Assembly: GCA_045226335.1 (NCBI GenBank)
Contig: JBGVCH010000107.1
Location: 1 to 46,896 of the forward strand
Source: RUG11272 sp045226335
GTDB taxonomy: Bacteria; Bacillota; Clostridia; Christensenellales; Aristaeellaceae
DNA length: 46,896 bases
Direction: 5' to 3'
The notes under the pieces: model-generated
Told to the model about the DNA's origin: nothing
Seen by the model: only the letters and a program-made list of their open reading frames with translations
Database searches by the model: none
Shown: positions 26,003-33,777 of the stretch, piece by piece
Position numbering within the stretch: the stretch's first letter is position 1
How the letters are laid out: the number at the start of each line of letters is the position of its first letter
Made by a program: the position numbers and the translations under genes

Positions 26003-26874
26003 GGACCTACGCCGAATACCTGGCCCTGGCGGAGGGCGATCTGATCCCCCGGCTGGACAGCCTGGGCGGCATCCCGCAGCGGCTGCTGGAGGCCATGCGC
26101 TATTCGCTGGAAGCCGGGGGCAAGCGGCTTAGGCCGGTGCTGCTGCTGGCCGCCTGCGACCTGATGGGCGGCTCCGTGGAGGAGGCGCTCCCCTTCGCCA
26201 GCGCGCTGGAGATGATTCACACCTACAGCCTGATCCACGACGATCTCCCCGCCATGGACGACGATGACCTGCGCCGGGGGCGGCCCTCCAGCCACAAAGC
26301 CTTCGGAGAGGCCACCGCCATCCTGGCCGGTGACGGTCTGCTCAGCGCCGCCATGGAGCTGATGCTGCGGGAGGCCTCCCGGATGGACAGCCTCCGGGGC
26401 ACGGAAGCGGCCCTGGCCATCGCCCGGCGCTGCGGCGTTACGGGCATGGTGGCCGGACAAACCGTGGACGTGACGGAGGAGGGCACCGAGCCCACAGAGG
26501 AGAAGGTGCGATACATCCACCTTCACAAGACTGCTGATCTCCTCACCGCCCCCATGGAGGCGGGCTTCCGCCTGGCCTGCGCCAAGCCCCAGGAGCTGGA
26601 GTGCGCCGTGGCCTACGGGCAGCAGCTGGGCCTGGCCTTCCAGATGGTGGACGACCTGCTGGACGTGACGGGAGACACGCAGCTGCTGGGGAAAAAGACC
26701 GGCATCGACGCCGCTCACGGCAAGCTCACCTGGGTGGCGGTCCGGGGCGTCGACGGCACCCGGGCCGACGCCGCCGAGGCGGCGCAGCGGGCAAAGGAAG
26801 CCATTTCCGGGCTGGACCGGGATGTGTCCTTCTTCACCGCACTGGCCGACCAGCTGACGGCCCGGACCAACTGA
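25999..26874 (+). CDS. ispA: Polyprenyl (farnesyl-type) diphosphate synthase
   Basis: 291 residues, ATG overlapping the xseB stop. Condenses isopentenyl diphosphate with allylic diphosphates, giving geranyl/farnesyl diphosphate for undecaprenol, quinone or other isoprenoids. First Asp-rich motif in HDDLPAMDDDDLRRGRPSSH (about residues 75-94), second motif in LAFQMVDDLLDVTGD (about 213-227), and GGKRLRP (about 40) for IPP binding. Length and small residues before the first motif fit a C15 synthase, though chain length cannot be fixed by eye. The usual follow-on gene dxs is not here. Confidence 0.94.
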   Translation: MRTYAEYLALAEGDLIPRLDSLGGIPQRLLEAMRYSLEAGGKRLRPVLLLAACDLMGGSVEEALPFASALEMIHTYSLIHDDLPAMDDDDLRRGRPSSHKAFGEATAILAGDGLLSAAMELMLREASRMDSLRGTEAALAIARRCGVTGMVAGQTVDVTEEGTEPTEEKVRYIHLHKTADLLTAPMEAGFRLACAKPQELECAVAYGQQLGLAFQMVDDLLDVTGDTQLLGKKTGIDAAHGKLTWVAVRGVDGTRADAAEAAQRAKEAISGLDRDVSFFTALADQLTARTN

Positions 26875-26890
26875 CAGGACAAAACAGGCA

Positions 26891-26917
26891 GGACGGAAAA
26901 ATCTGCGGCTTCCGTCC
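26891..26917. repeat. 8-bp inverted repeat in the ispA downstream gap
   Basis: GGACGGAA (26891-26898) and TTCCGTCC (26910-26917) are exact inverse copies around 11 bases, in the 82-base gap after ispA. No T-run follows on either side, so it is more likely an mRNA processing or stabilising hairpin than a terminator. Confidence 0.4.
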
Positions 26918-26956
26918 GCGCCCGCACCGCCGCCGCCGCAGCGGCCCGGAGGTCAT

Positions 26957-27499
26957 ATGGATCATTTCCACGAAGAGGTTGTCATCAAGCGGAAGCGCGG
27001 CCTGGACGAGTTCACCTACTGGGTCTCCTGGCTTGTTCTGATCATCTGCGGCGTCTATGGCATCTACCTGTTCGGTTCCCTCACCTACGTGGCCCGGACC
27101 GGAGGCTGGCTGTACTGGTTCCTGGAGCTGGTGGTGTTCGGCGGCATCGGCGTCCTGACCTGGATGTACCACGACCGGCTGCGGATGGAGTACGAGTACA
27201 CTTTCACCAACGGCTCCCTGGACTTCGCCCAGGTGTTCAACAACAAGAAGCGCAAGACCCTGGGCTCCCTGAACGTCCGGACCGTGGACGCCTTCGGACC
27301 GGTGAACGGCGAGTCCTTCAAGCGCTTCATCACCATGCAGAACGTCCAGCAGACCCGCTGGTTCCTGAACCGGGACGGCAACCTGCACTACTTCTGTTTC
27401 CAGAAGGACGGCAACCGCCGGATCATCGTGTTCGAGCCCAGCGCGGAGCTGGTGGACCTGATCAAAAAGTATCTCCCCCACGGCGTTTACCAGCAATGA
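26957..27499 (+). CDS. Membrane-anchored protein of unknown function (DUF6106-like)
   Basis: 180 residues, ATG with GGAGG upstream. An N-terminal basic stretch (VVIKRKRGLDEF) is followed by two membrane helices (about 22-44 and 51-73). A soluble domain (about 78-180) contains EYEYTFTNGSLDFAQVFNNKKRK, a pattern of the YEYT-x-TNGELD type seen in a group of Clostridia proteins I tentatively equate with DUF6106. The soluble part, with strand-turn-strand patterning, resembles a PH-like domain. No catalytic residues are apparent. It sits between ispA and a cysteine desulfurase; no functional conclusion can be drawn from that. Confidence 0.6.
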   Translation: MDHFHEEVVIKRKRGLDEFTYWVSWLVLIICGVYGIYLFGSLTYVARTGGWLYWFLELVVFGGIGVLTWMYHDRLRMEYEYTFTNGSLDFAQVFNNKKRKTLGSLNVRTVDAFGPVNGESFKRFITMQNVQQTRWFLNRDGNLHYFCFQKDGNRRIIVFEPSAELVDLIKKYLPHGVYQQ

Positions 27500-27507
27500 G
27501 GCACTGA

Positions 27508-28659
27508 ATGGAAGCATATCTCGACAACAGCGCCACCTCCCGTCCATGCCCGGAGGCTGCGGAGGCGGTGGAGCGCGCCATGCGGACGGGCTGGCACAAC
27601 CCCTCCGCCCTGTACAGGCCCGCGCTGGAAGCCCAGAAGCGCATGGAACGGGTCAGGGGCCTCTGCCTGGCCGCCTCCGGCGCCCAGGGGCAGCGGCTGA
27701 TCTTCACCGGCAGCGGCACCGAGGCGGACAACCTGGCGATCCTCGGCACCCTTCGCACCGTCCGGCAGCCCGGGCGGGTGCTTTTTCTGCAGTCGGAGCA
27801 CCCGGCGGTGTCCGCCTGCATGCAGGAGGCGGAGCGCCTGGGCTTCCGGTCCGGGACCATCGCCGTGGACCGCGCCGGCGTCTGCGACACGGAGAAGCTG
27901 GAGGCTCAGCTTTCGGACGACGTGCGGCTGATCTGCGTCATGCAGGTCAACAACGAGGTGGGCGCCGTCCAGCCCCTGCAGGCCATCGCCGCCCTGCGGG
28001 ACCGGCTCTGTCCCGGCGCCGCCATCCACGTGGACGGCGTGCAGGGCTATCTGCGGGTGCCGCTGGCCTTCAACCGGCTGGGGATCCAGACCTACGCCTT
28101 CAGCGGCCACAAGATCCACGCCGTCAAGGGCATCGGCGGGCTCATCATCCGGAAGGACCACAAGCTGGCCCCCACCGTGTTCGGCGGCGGGCAGGAGGGC
28201 GGCCTGCGGTCCGGCACGGAGAACACCCCCGGCATCGAAGCCCTGGCGGCGGCGGTGGCGGCCTACCCGGCGGAGGCCCCCGCCCGCATGGCCGGCCTCA
28301 AGCGGCGGCTGTGGGAAAACATCAAGGCCGCCATCCCCGCCGCCGTGCTGAACGGCCCCCTTCCGGACAGCGTGGCCAGCGCGCCGCACATCCTCAACGT
28401 CAGCCTGCCCCCCGTGCGCTCCCAGACCATGCTCTTCGCCCTGGAGGGCGACGGCGTCTACGTCAGCGCCGGGTCCGCCTGCGCCAGCCATAAGCAGAAG
28501 CTCTCCCCCGTCCTGTCCGCCATGGGCCTGGCCCCGCAGCTGGCGGACTGCGCCCTGCGCTTCAGCCTGGGCGCCGACACCGACGAAGCCATGGTGGATT
28601 ACGCGGCAGCGTGCGCGGCGAAGCAGTACGCGCTGCTGTCGAAATACGTGAGGCGATGA
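27508..28659 (+). CDS. Cysteine desulfurase (IscS/NifS-like)
   Basis: 383 residues, start 8 bases after the previous stop. PLP-dependent class V fold: YLDNSATSRPCPEAAEAV at the N-terminus, FTGSGTEADNLAI (about 70), HVDGVQGYLR with the PLP Asp (about 176), the Schiff-base Lys in SGHKIHAVKG (about 198), and the catalytic Cys loop in VSAGSACASHKQKLS (about 320). It removes sulfur from cysteine as a persulfide. thiI lies one gene downstream, a frequent pairing in which the desulfurase supplies ThiI for tRNA 4-thiouridine. A role in Fe-S assembly cannot be excluded; no iscU or sufBCD is present here. Confidence 0.92.
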   Translation: MEAYLDNSATSRPCPEAAEAVERAMRTGWHNPSALYRPALEAQKRMERVRGLCLAASGAQGQRLIFTGSGTEADNLAILGTLRTVRQPGRVLFLQSEHPAVSACMQEAERLGFRSGTIAVDRAGVCDTEKLEAQLSDDVRLICVMQVNNEVGAVQPLQAIAALRDRLCPGAAIHVDGVQGYLRVPLAFNRLGIQTYAFSGHKIHAVKGIGGLIIRKDHKLAPTVFGGGQEGGLRSGTENTPGIEALAAAVAAYPAEAPARMAGLKRRLWENIKAAIPAAVLNGPLPDSVASAPHILNVSLPPVRSQTMLFALEGDGVYVSAGSACASHKQKLSPVLSAMGLAPQLADCALRFSLGADTDEAMVDYAAACAAKQYALLSKYVRR

Positions 28660-28660
28660 C

Positions 28661-29242
28661 ATGACCCGGCAGAGAGACGACGGATACACCTTTCGCGTCG
28701 CGGAGCCGTCCAAGGCGGACGCGTTCTATGAGCTCATGATGCGCGTGTGGCGGGGACTGGACAACAAGGACATCTTCTCCGTCGACGACCTGGGCCCCGA
28801 CTGGGTTCGGGAGAGGACCGGCCCGAAGGGCTTCGGCATCTCCGCCATCGCCCCTTCGGGGGAGCTGGCCGGCATCATGATCGTCTGCCTCCCCGGGGCG
28901 GACGAGGAAAACCTGGGCTATGACATTGGCCTGGCCGGGGACGATCTGATGCGGGTCGCCCTCATGGACGTCGCCGCGGTGCTGCCGGAGCACCGGGGCC
29001 ACGGGCTGGAATACCGCATGTTCCTCTTCGCGGAGGAACAGCTCGCCGGCACCGCGTACCGCTGGCTGATGACCACCATCTCCCCCGACAACCCGGCCAG
29101 CCTCCGCAGCGCCGTGAAGGCGGGCTACACCATCCTCACCACCAAAGAAAAATACGGCGGCTGTCTCCGGCACATCCTCTGCAAACCCGTCAACGGCGCG
29201 TCCCTGGCGGAGCTTCCGCCCATCCCGAAGGCAACGGAGTGA
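28661..29242 (+). CDS. GNAT family acetyltransferase
   Basis: 193 residues, ATG 1 base after the desulfurase stop; the ribosome site lies in the previous gene. The sequence has the GNAT pattern YTFRVAEPSKADAFYELM at the start, DVAAVLPEHRGHGLEYRMFLFAEE (acetyl-CoA region, about 105-128) and TTISPDNPASLRSAVKAGYTI (about 143-163). The Q/RxxGxG loop reads RGHGLE, slightly atypical. Substrate unknown. It is inserted between the desulfurase and thiI, which are usually adjacent, so it may be an insertion into a conserved pair or a functional addition. Confidence 0.8.
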   Translation: MTRQRDDGYTFRVAEPSKADAFYELMMRVWRGLDNKDIFSVDDLGPDWVRERTGPKGFGISAIAPSGELAGIMIVCLPGADEENLGYDIGLAGDDLMRVALMDVAAVLPEHRGHGLEYRMFLFAEEQLAGTAYRWLMTTISPDNPASLRSAVKAGYTILTTKEKYGGCLRHILCKPVNGASLAELPPIPKATE

Positions 29243-29250
29243 ACAGTAAT

Positions 29251-30399
29251 ATGGAACGTGAACTGATTCTGGTCCGCTACGGCGAAGTGTTTCTGAAGGG
29301 TCTCAACCGGCCCTTCTTCATGCGCGCCCTGGTGAAGAACGTCCGCAAGGCGGTCAAGCCGCTGGGCGGCGAGGTCTGGCTGCAGGACGGCCGGATCTTC
29401 ATCACGGGCTTCTCCGACCGGGATGCCTGCATGGAGCAGGCCGCGAAGGTCTTCGGCGTCCACAGCGTCTGCCCGGCGCTGGAGATGGAGAAGGACGACT
29501 TCGACGCGGTCTGCGCCCGGGCGGCGGAGCTGTGCGCCGGCCTGACCGGCAGCTTCAAGGTGTCGGCCCGCCGCAGCGACAAGCGCTACTTCCTCGACTC
29601 GCCCCGAATCAACGCCGAGGTGGGCGGCGCCGTGCTGAGGGCCAACCCCGGCCTGAGGGTGGACCTTCACAGCCCGGACCATGTGCTGAACGTGGAGATC
29701 CGCGACAAGGCCTATCTCTACGTCCGGGTGATCCCGGCGGTGGGCGGCATGCCCGTGGGCACCGGCGGCAAGTCCGCCCTGCTGCTCTCCGGCGGCATCG
29801 ACTCCCCGGTGGCCGGCTGGATGATCGCCAAGCGGGGCGTGCAGCTGATCGCCGTCCACTTCCACTCCTTCCCCTACACCTCCGACCGGGCCAAGGAAAA
29901 GGTGCTGGACCTGGCGAGGATCGTGGGCGGCTACTGCGGCGGCATCAAGGTTTTCGTCGTGCCCTTCACCCACATCCAGATGGAGATCCACGAGAAATGC
30001 CCGGAGGATTACACCACCCTCATCATGCGGCGGTACATGATGCGCATCACTGAGCGCATCGCCCGGTCGGAGAAGGCGCAGTCCCTCATCACCGGCGAGT
30101 CCCTGGGGCAGGTAGCCAGCCAGACCATGGAAGCCCTCCAGGTCACGGACAGCACCGTGGAGCTGCCGGTCTTCCGTCCCCTCATCGGCTTCGACAAGAG
30201 CGAGATCATCGCCGTGGCGCGGAAGATCGGCACCCTGGCCACCTCCGAGCTGCCCTACGAGGACTGCTGCACCGTCTTCACTCCCCGGCACCCCGCCACC
30301 CATCCGAAGATGGACAAGGTGGCCGAGGGCGAGGCCGCCCTGGACAGCGAAGCCCTGATCCGGGAAGCCCTGGAGGGGGTCGAAATCGTCCGCTGCTGA
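29251..30399 (+). CDS. thiI: tRNA 4-thiouridine sulfurtransferase ThiI
   Basis: 382 residues. I prefer ATG 29251 (MERELILVRYGEVFLKG) with GGAG at 29236-29239; a GTG at 29239 adds four residues. N-terminal ferredoxin-like and THUMP domains (about 60-165, including FKVSARRSDKRY) are followed by the PP-loop LLLSGGIDSPVAGWM (about 175-190) that adenylates U8 of tRNA. CCTVFTPRHP (about 335) carries the C-terminal Cys region. There is no rhodanese domain, as in most Firmicutes ThiI, so sulfur should come directly from a desulfurase such as the one at 27508. Confidence 0.96.
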   Translation: MERELILVRYGEVFLKGLNRPFFMRALVKNVRKAVKPLGGEVWLQDGRIFITGFSDRDACMEQAAKVFGVHSVCPALEMEKDDFDAVCARAAELCAGLTGSFKVSARRSDKRYFLDSPRINAEVGGAVLRANPGLRVDLHSPDHVLNVEIRDKAYLYVRVIPAVGGMPVGTGGKSALLLSGGIDSPVAGWMIAKRGVQLIAVHFHSFPYTSDRAKEKVLDLARIVGGYCGGIKVFVVPFTHIQMEIHEKCPEDYTTLIMRRYMMRITERIARSEKAQSLITGESLGQVASQTMEALQVTDSTVELPVFRPLIGFDKSEIIAVARKIGTLATSELPYEDCCTVFTPRHPATHPKMDKVAEGEAALDSEALIREALEGVEIVRC

Positions 30400-30421
30400 A
30401 CCCACCGGAGGAGGGACCGCC

Positions 30422-32185
30422 ATGAAGCCCGACAAGCCTGCCCTCGTCAGCCAGCGGATGCGCGCCCTGGCCCCGGAGATGGACCCCCTGCGGCTGGGCA
30501 CCGGCTGGCGCGCGGAGGATCTGGAAAAACCCCAGATCCTCATCGAGAGCACCTTCGGGGACAGCCACCCCGGCAGCTGTCACCTGGACCGGCTGACCGA
30601 GGCCGTCCGGGAGGGGATCCGGCAGGCCGGCGGCTTTGGCGCGCGGTACTGCTGCACGGACATCTGCGACGGCGAGAGCCAGGGCACCGACGGGATCAAC
30701 TTCAGCCTGGTGAGCCGCGAGATCATCTGCGACATGATGGAGATCCACGCCGCCGCCACACCCTTTGACGGCGCGGTGTACCTCTCCTCCTGCGACAAGG
30801 GCCTGCCGGCGGTGCTGATGGCCATGGGGCGGAACAACATCCCCGGCGCGGTCCTCCCCGGCGGCACCATGAGCGCCGGGCCCGACCTGCTGACCCTGGA
30901 GCAGCTGGGCATGTACAGCGCTAAGTACGAGCGGGGCGAGATCGGCGAGGCGGAACTGCGCTGGGCCAAGGAGAACGCCTGCCCCGGCTGCGGCGCCTGC
31001 AGCTTCATCGGCACCGCCTCCACCATGCAGATCATGGCGGAAGCCCTGGGCCTGGCCCTGCCCGGAAGCGCGCTGCTCCCCGCCGCCGGCCCGGAGCTGG
31101 CGCGCATGGCCCGCCGCACGGGAGAAACCGCCGTCGGCCTCGCCCTGCAGGGCGTCCGGCCCCGGGACATCGTGACCGCCGACAGCTTTGAGAACGCCAT
31201 CCTGGTACACGCAGCCATCTCCGGCAGCACCAACTGCCTGCTGCACCTGCCCGCCATCGCCCACGAATTCGGCGTCCCGCTGGAAGCCTCCGCCTTTGAC
31301 CGGCTTCACCGGAAGGTGAACTGGCTGCTGGACCTGAGGCCCGCCGGGCGCTGGCCCGCGGAGTTCTTCCACTGTGCCGGCGGCGTGCCCGCCGTGATGG
31401 AGGAGCTGCGGCCCCTGCTGCACCTGGACGCCATGACCGTCACCGGAAAGACCCTGGGCGAAAATCTGGATGACCTGAAGACCGGCGGCTACTACGCGGA
31501 GTGCGGCAGGGCGCTGGCGGAAGTCAACCGGTGCCGCGGCCTCAGCCTGACCCGGGAGGACATCGTCCGCCCCTGGGACAGGCCCCTGGGTACCGGCGGC
31601 AGCGTGGCCGTCCTCTACGGCAATCTGGCCCCGGAAGGCGCGGTGATCAAGCACACCGCTTGCCCGAAGGAGATGTTCCGCGCCGTCCTGAAGGCCCGGC
31701 CCTTTGACAGCGAGGAGGCCTGCCTTTCCGCCGTGCTCCGGCACGAGGTGGAGCCGGGGGACGCCGTCTTCATCCGCTATGAGGGGCCCAGAGCCAGCGG
31801 CATGCCGGAGATGTTCTACACCAGCGAGGCCATCAGCTCCGACCGGGAGCTGGGGCGGAGCATCGCCCTGATCACCGACGGCCGCTTCTCCGGCGCCTCC
31901 ACCGGGCCGGTCATCGGCCATTGCAGCCCGGAGGCCTCCGACGGCGGCCCCATCGCCCTGGTGGAGGCCGGGGACCTGATCGGGATCGACATCTCCGCCC
32001 GCCGGCTGGACATCGTGGGCATCGCGGGCCGGCGGAAGACGCCCGAAGAGATCGACCGGGTGCTGGCGGAACGGCGCGCCGCATGGAAGCCGGTGCCTCC
32101 GCGTTACCGCGGCGGGGTACTGCGGCTGTTCAGCGAGCACGCCGCTTCCCCCATGAAAGGCGCCTATCTGACGTTTGACCGGTGA
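30422..32185 (+). CDS. IlvD/Edd family dehydratase, probably for a sugar acid
   Basis: 587 residues, ATG with GGAGGAGG upstream. Iron-sulfur dehydratase family: cysteine ligands in YCCTDICDGESQGTDG (about 78), YLSSCDKGLPAVL (about 120) and CPGCGACSFIGTASTMQ (about 187). C-terminal ITDGRFSGASTGPVIGHCSPEA (about 486) holds the usual SG-S motif. IlvD itself makes 2-keto acids for branched-chain amino acids; Edd and relatives act on gluconate, xylonate or arabonate. The N-terminal FGDSHPGSCHLDRL is more like sugar-acid members than classical IlvD, which has GNKTTPCN there. No ilvC/ilvB neighbours are present. Assignment to a sugar acid is inferred; branched-chain synthesis is the alternative. Confidence 0.75.
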   Translation: MKPDKPALVSQRMRALAPEMDPLRLGTGWRAEDLEKPQILIESTFGDSHPGSCHLDRLTEAVREGIRQAGGFGARYCCTDICDGESQGTDGINFSLVSREIICDMMEIHAAATPFDGAVYLSSCDKGLPAVLMAMGRNNIPGAVLPGGTMSAGPDLLTLEQLGMYSAKYERGEIGEAELRWAKENACPGCGACSFIGTASTMQIMAEALGLALPGSALLPAAGPELARMARRTGETAVGLALQGVRPRDIVTADSFENAILVHAAISGSTNCLLHLPAIAHEFGVPLEASAFDRLHRKVNWLLDLRPAGRWPAEFFHCAGGVPAVMEELRPLLHLDAMTVTGKTLGENLDDLKTGGYYAECGRALAEVNRCRGLSLTREDIVRPWDRPLGTGGSVAVLYGNLAPEGAVIKHTACPKEMFRAVLKARPFDSEEACLSAVLRHEVEPGDAVFIRYEGPRASGMPEMFYTSEAISSDRELGRSIALITDGRFSGASTGPVIGHCSPEASDGGPIALVEAGDLIGIDISARRLDIVGIAGRRKTPEEIDRVLAERRAAWKPVPPRYRGGVLRLFSEHAASPMKGAYLTFDR

Positions 32186-32194
32186 CAACTTGAA

Positions 32195-32227
32195 AACGGC
32201 CGGGGCCATGCGCTCCCGACCGTTTTT
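32195..32227. terminator. Bidirectional terminator between converging operons
   Basis: AACGG-c-CGGG (32195-32204) pairs with CCCG-a-CCGTT (32215-32224), followed by T's on the plus strand. On the reverse strand the same stem ends in TTTTC. It separates the plus-strand dehydratase gene (stop 32185) from the minus-strand gene ending at 32246. Confidence 0.8.
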
Positions 32228-32245
32228 TCGTCCGATCCCATTGGA

Positions 32246-32836
32246 TCATTTGCTTTTCAGCATCTCGCCGAGGATCTCGTCGATGGATTGGTATACTTTC
32301 TTCCCGGCCGCGGCAGCGCCTTCCCGCACCTGGTCCACGGCGGCGGACACCGCCCGGCGGGCCTCCGCGGCGGTGCTGGCCTCCACCTCCTGAAGCATGG
32401 AGGGCACCGGCTGCGCGCCGATGGGATGGTCCGTGGGGACCCCCACCCGCCGCGGCACGGAGGTCATGGTAGGCACCGGCGTGTCCGGCATCTGGGGCAC
32501 CGGCGCCGCGGGGGCTTCCAGTTCCGGCCGCTCCGTCCGCACCGGTTCCGCTGTCTCCGCGGAGGGAACGCCCTCCAGCACCGGGACGGCGACGGGTCCC
32601 TCCGCTTCCGGCGCTTCCGCCGGGGCCGGTGCGATCTCCGCCAGTCTGGCCTCGACGGCCATAAGCTCCCGCAGGATCCCCACCAGCCCGTCCGGCAGGG
32701 GCGTGCCCGCCTTCCACAGGGCGAAGGCCGCCTCCCCCAGCGCCACGATCCGGCGGCTGCGGAGGTTGGTCAGGTTCATGCGTTCGATCTGCCGCTGGGT
32801 CTCATCCAGCTGTCCGCTGAAGCTCGCCTCTGTCAT
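32246..32836 (-). CDS. Pro/Ala/Glu-rich protein of unknown function
   Basis: 196 residues, ATG with GGGAGGAG upstream. I do not recognise a family. Residues 1-65 form a charged helical region (ETQRQIERMNLTNLRSRRIV, then GEAAFALWK). Residues 66-140 are a disordered-looking linker rich in Pro, Ala, Glu and Val (APAPAEAPEAEGPV, VPQMPDTPVP). Residues 145-196 form a second Ala-rich helical segment (STAAEARRAVSAAVDQV) and a basic tail. No signal peptide or membrane helix is seen. It follows the lipid kinase after 15 bases. A scaffold or cell-envelope-associated adaptor is possible but nothing fixes it. Confidence 0.65.
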   Translation of the reverse strand: MTEASFSGQLDETQRQIERMNLTNLRSRRIVALGEAAFALWKAGTPLPDGLVGILRELMAVEARLAEIAPAPAEAPEAEGPVAVPVLEGVPSAETAEPVRTERPELEAPAAPVPQMPDTPVPTMTSVPRRVGVPTDHPIGAQPVPSMLQEVEASTAAEARRAVSAAVDQVREGAAAAGKKVYQSIDEILGEMLKSK

Positions 32837-32851
32837 CGGTCTCTCCTCCCG

Positions 32852-33718
32852 TCAGTAGTGCACCATCAGCGCTCCGGGCCGCACCTCGAAGACCGCCTCG
32901 TCCATGGAGACGATCTCGCCGTCGATCTGCACCCGCATGCCCGCCGACGCGATCCGCACCCTGCGGCACAACTCGTGGCGGGTGATCCTGAAGCCCAGGA
33001 TCTTCCCCCGCATCAGGCCGGGCAGGTACAGCGGGATTTTCCGGCGGGGCACGCTGTCCACCGTCATCAGATCCAGCATCCCGTCCCCCGGATCCGCCGC
33101 GGGACAGATGGGGATGCCGCCGCCGATGTAGCGGCCGTTGGCCACGGTGCAGATCAGGATGTCGACCTCTTTGGTCTCCCCGGTCTCCTTCTCGATGGTG
33201 ACATGGATCGGTTTGTTGCCGAAAATGGCCCGGATCAGGCCCAGCATGTAGGGCAGCAGCCCCCGGAAGTGCTTCTTGTAGCGCTCCGTCTGGTCCAGCA
33301 CCGCCACGTCGAAGCCCGTGCCGCACACGTTGAGGAAGGGCTTGCCGTTGATGGCGCCCATGTCCAGGGGCCGGGCCGGATGGGACAGCAGGAAGTCCAG
33401 GGCTTCCAGCGGCTTTTTCGGGACGCCCAGGGTCTTGATCAGGTCGTTGCCCGTGCCGGAGGGAATGATGCCGAAGGTGGCGGAGGTCCCCGCCAGGCCC
33501 TGGGCGATCTCCAGCCCCGTGCCGTCGCCGCCCACGGAGACCACGGTCTCCGCGCCGGACGCGGCAGCCTGCCGTGCCAGTTCCGTGGCATGTCCCGGCC
33601 GCTCCGTCCGAACAAAGCTCGCCTCCAGGCCCTTCTCCCGCGCCGCTTCCATCAGCAGCTTCCCGGTTTCCGCCGCCAGCCCCGTGCCCGCTGTCGGATT
33701 GACGATAAAGGTGATCAC
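32852..33718 (-). CDS. Diacylglycerol kinase-like lipid kinase (YegS/DagK family)
   Basis: 288 residues, GTG start with GAGGAGAG upstream. Signature loops: FIVNPTAG (residue 4), VVSVGGDGTGLEIAQGL (about 62), IIPSGTGNDLIKTLG (about 87) and the later FLNVCGTGFDVAVL (about 129). Family members phosphorylate lipids; DgkB recycles diacylglycerol released by lipoteichoic acid synthesis, while other members use sphingosine-like or phosphatidylglycerol substrates. The substrate is not determined. A terminator hairpin for the transketolase operon ends just one base before its Shine-Dalgarno sequence, so its expression may depend on readthrough. Confidence 0.9.
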   Translation of the reverse strand: MITFIVNPTAGTGLAAETGKLLMEAAREKGLEASFVRTERPGHATELARQAAASGAETVVSVGGDGTGLEIAQGLAGTSATFGIIPSGTGNDLIKTLGVPKKPLEALDFLLSHPARPLDMGAINGKPFLNVCGTGFDVAVLDQTERYKKHFRGLLPYMLGLIRAIFGNKPIHVTIEKETGETKEVDILICTVANGRYIGGGIPICPAADPGDGMLDLMTVDSVPRRKIPLYLPGLMRGKILGFRITRHELCRRVRIASAGMRVQIDGEIVSMDEAVFEVRPGALMVHY

Positions 33719-33732
33719 GCCCGTCTCTCCTC

Positions 33733-33765
33733 AAAAACCGGCACCCAGCGGTGACTGGATGCCGG
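33733..33765 (-). terminator. Terminator after the transketolase genes, next to the lipid kinase ribosome site
   Basis: On the reverse strand CCGGCA (33765-33760) and CCAG (33758-33755) pair with CTGG (33748-33745) and TGCCGG (33743-33738), followed by TTTTTG. The lipid kinase GAGGAG begins immediately beyond the T-run. Confidence 0.75.
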
Positions 33766-33777
33766 CTGTGTCTTGTC

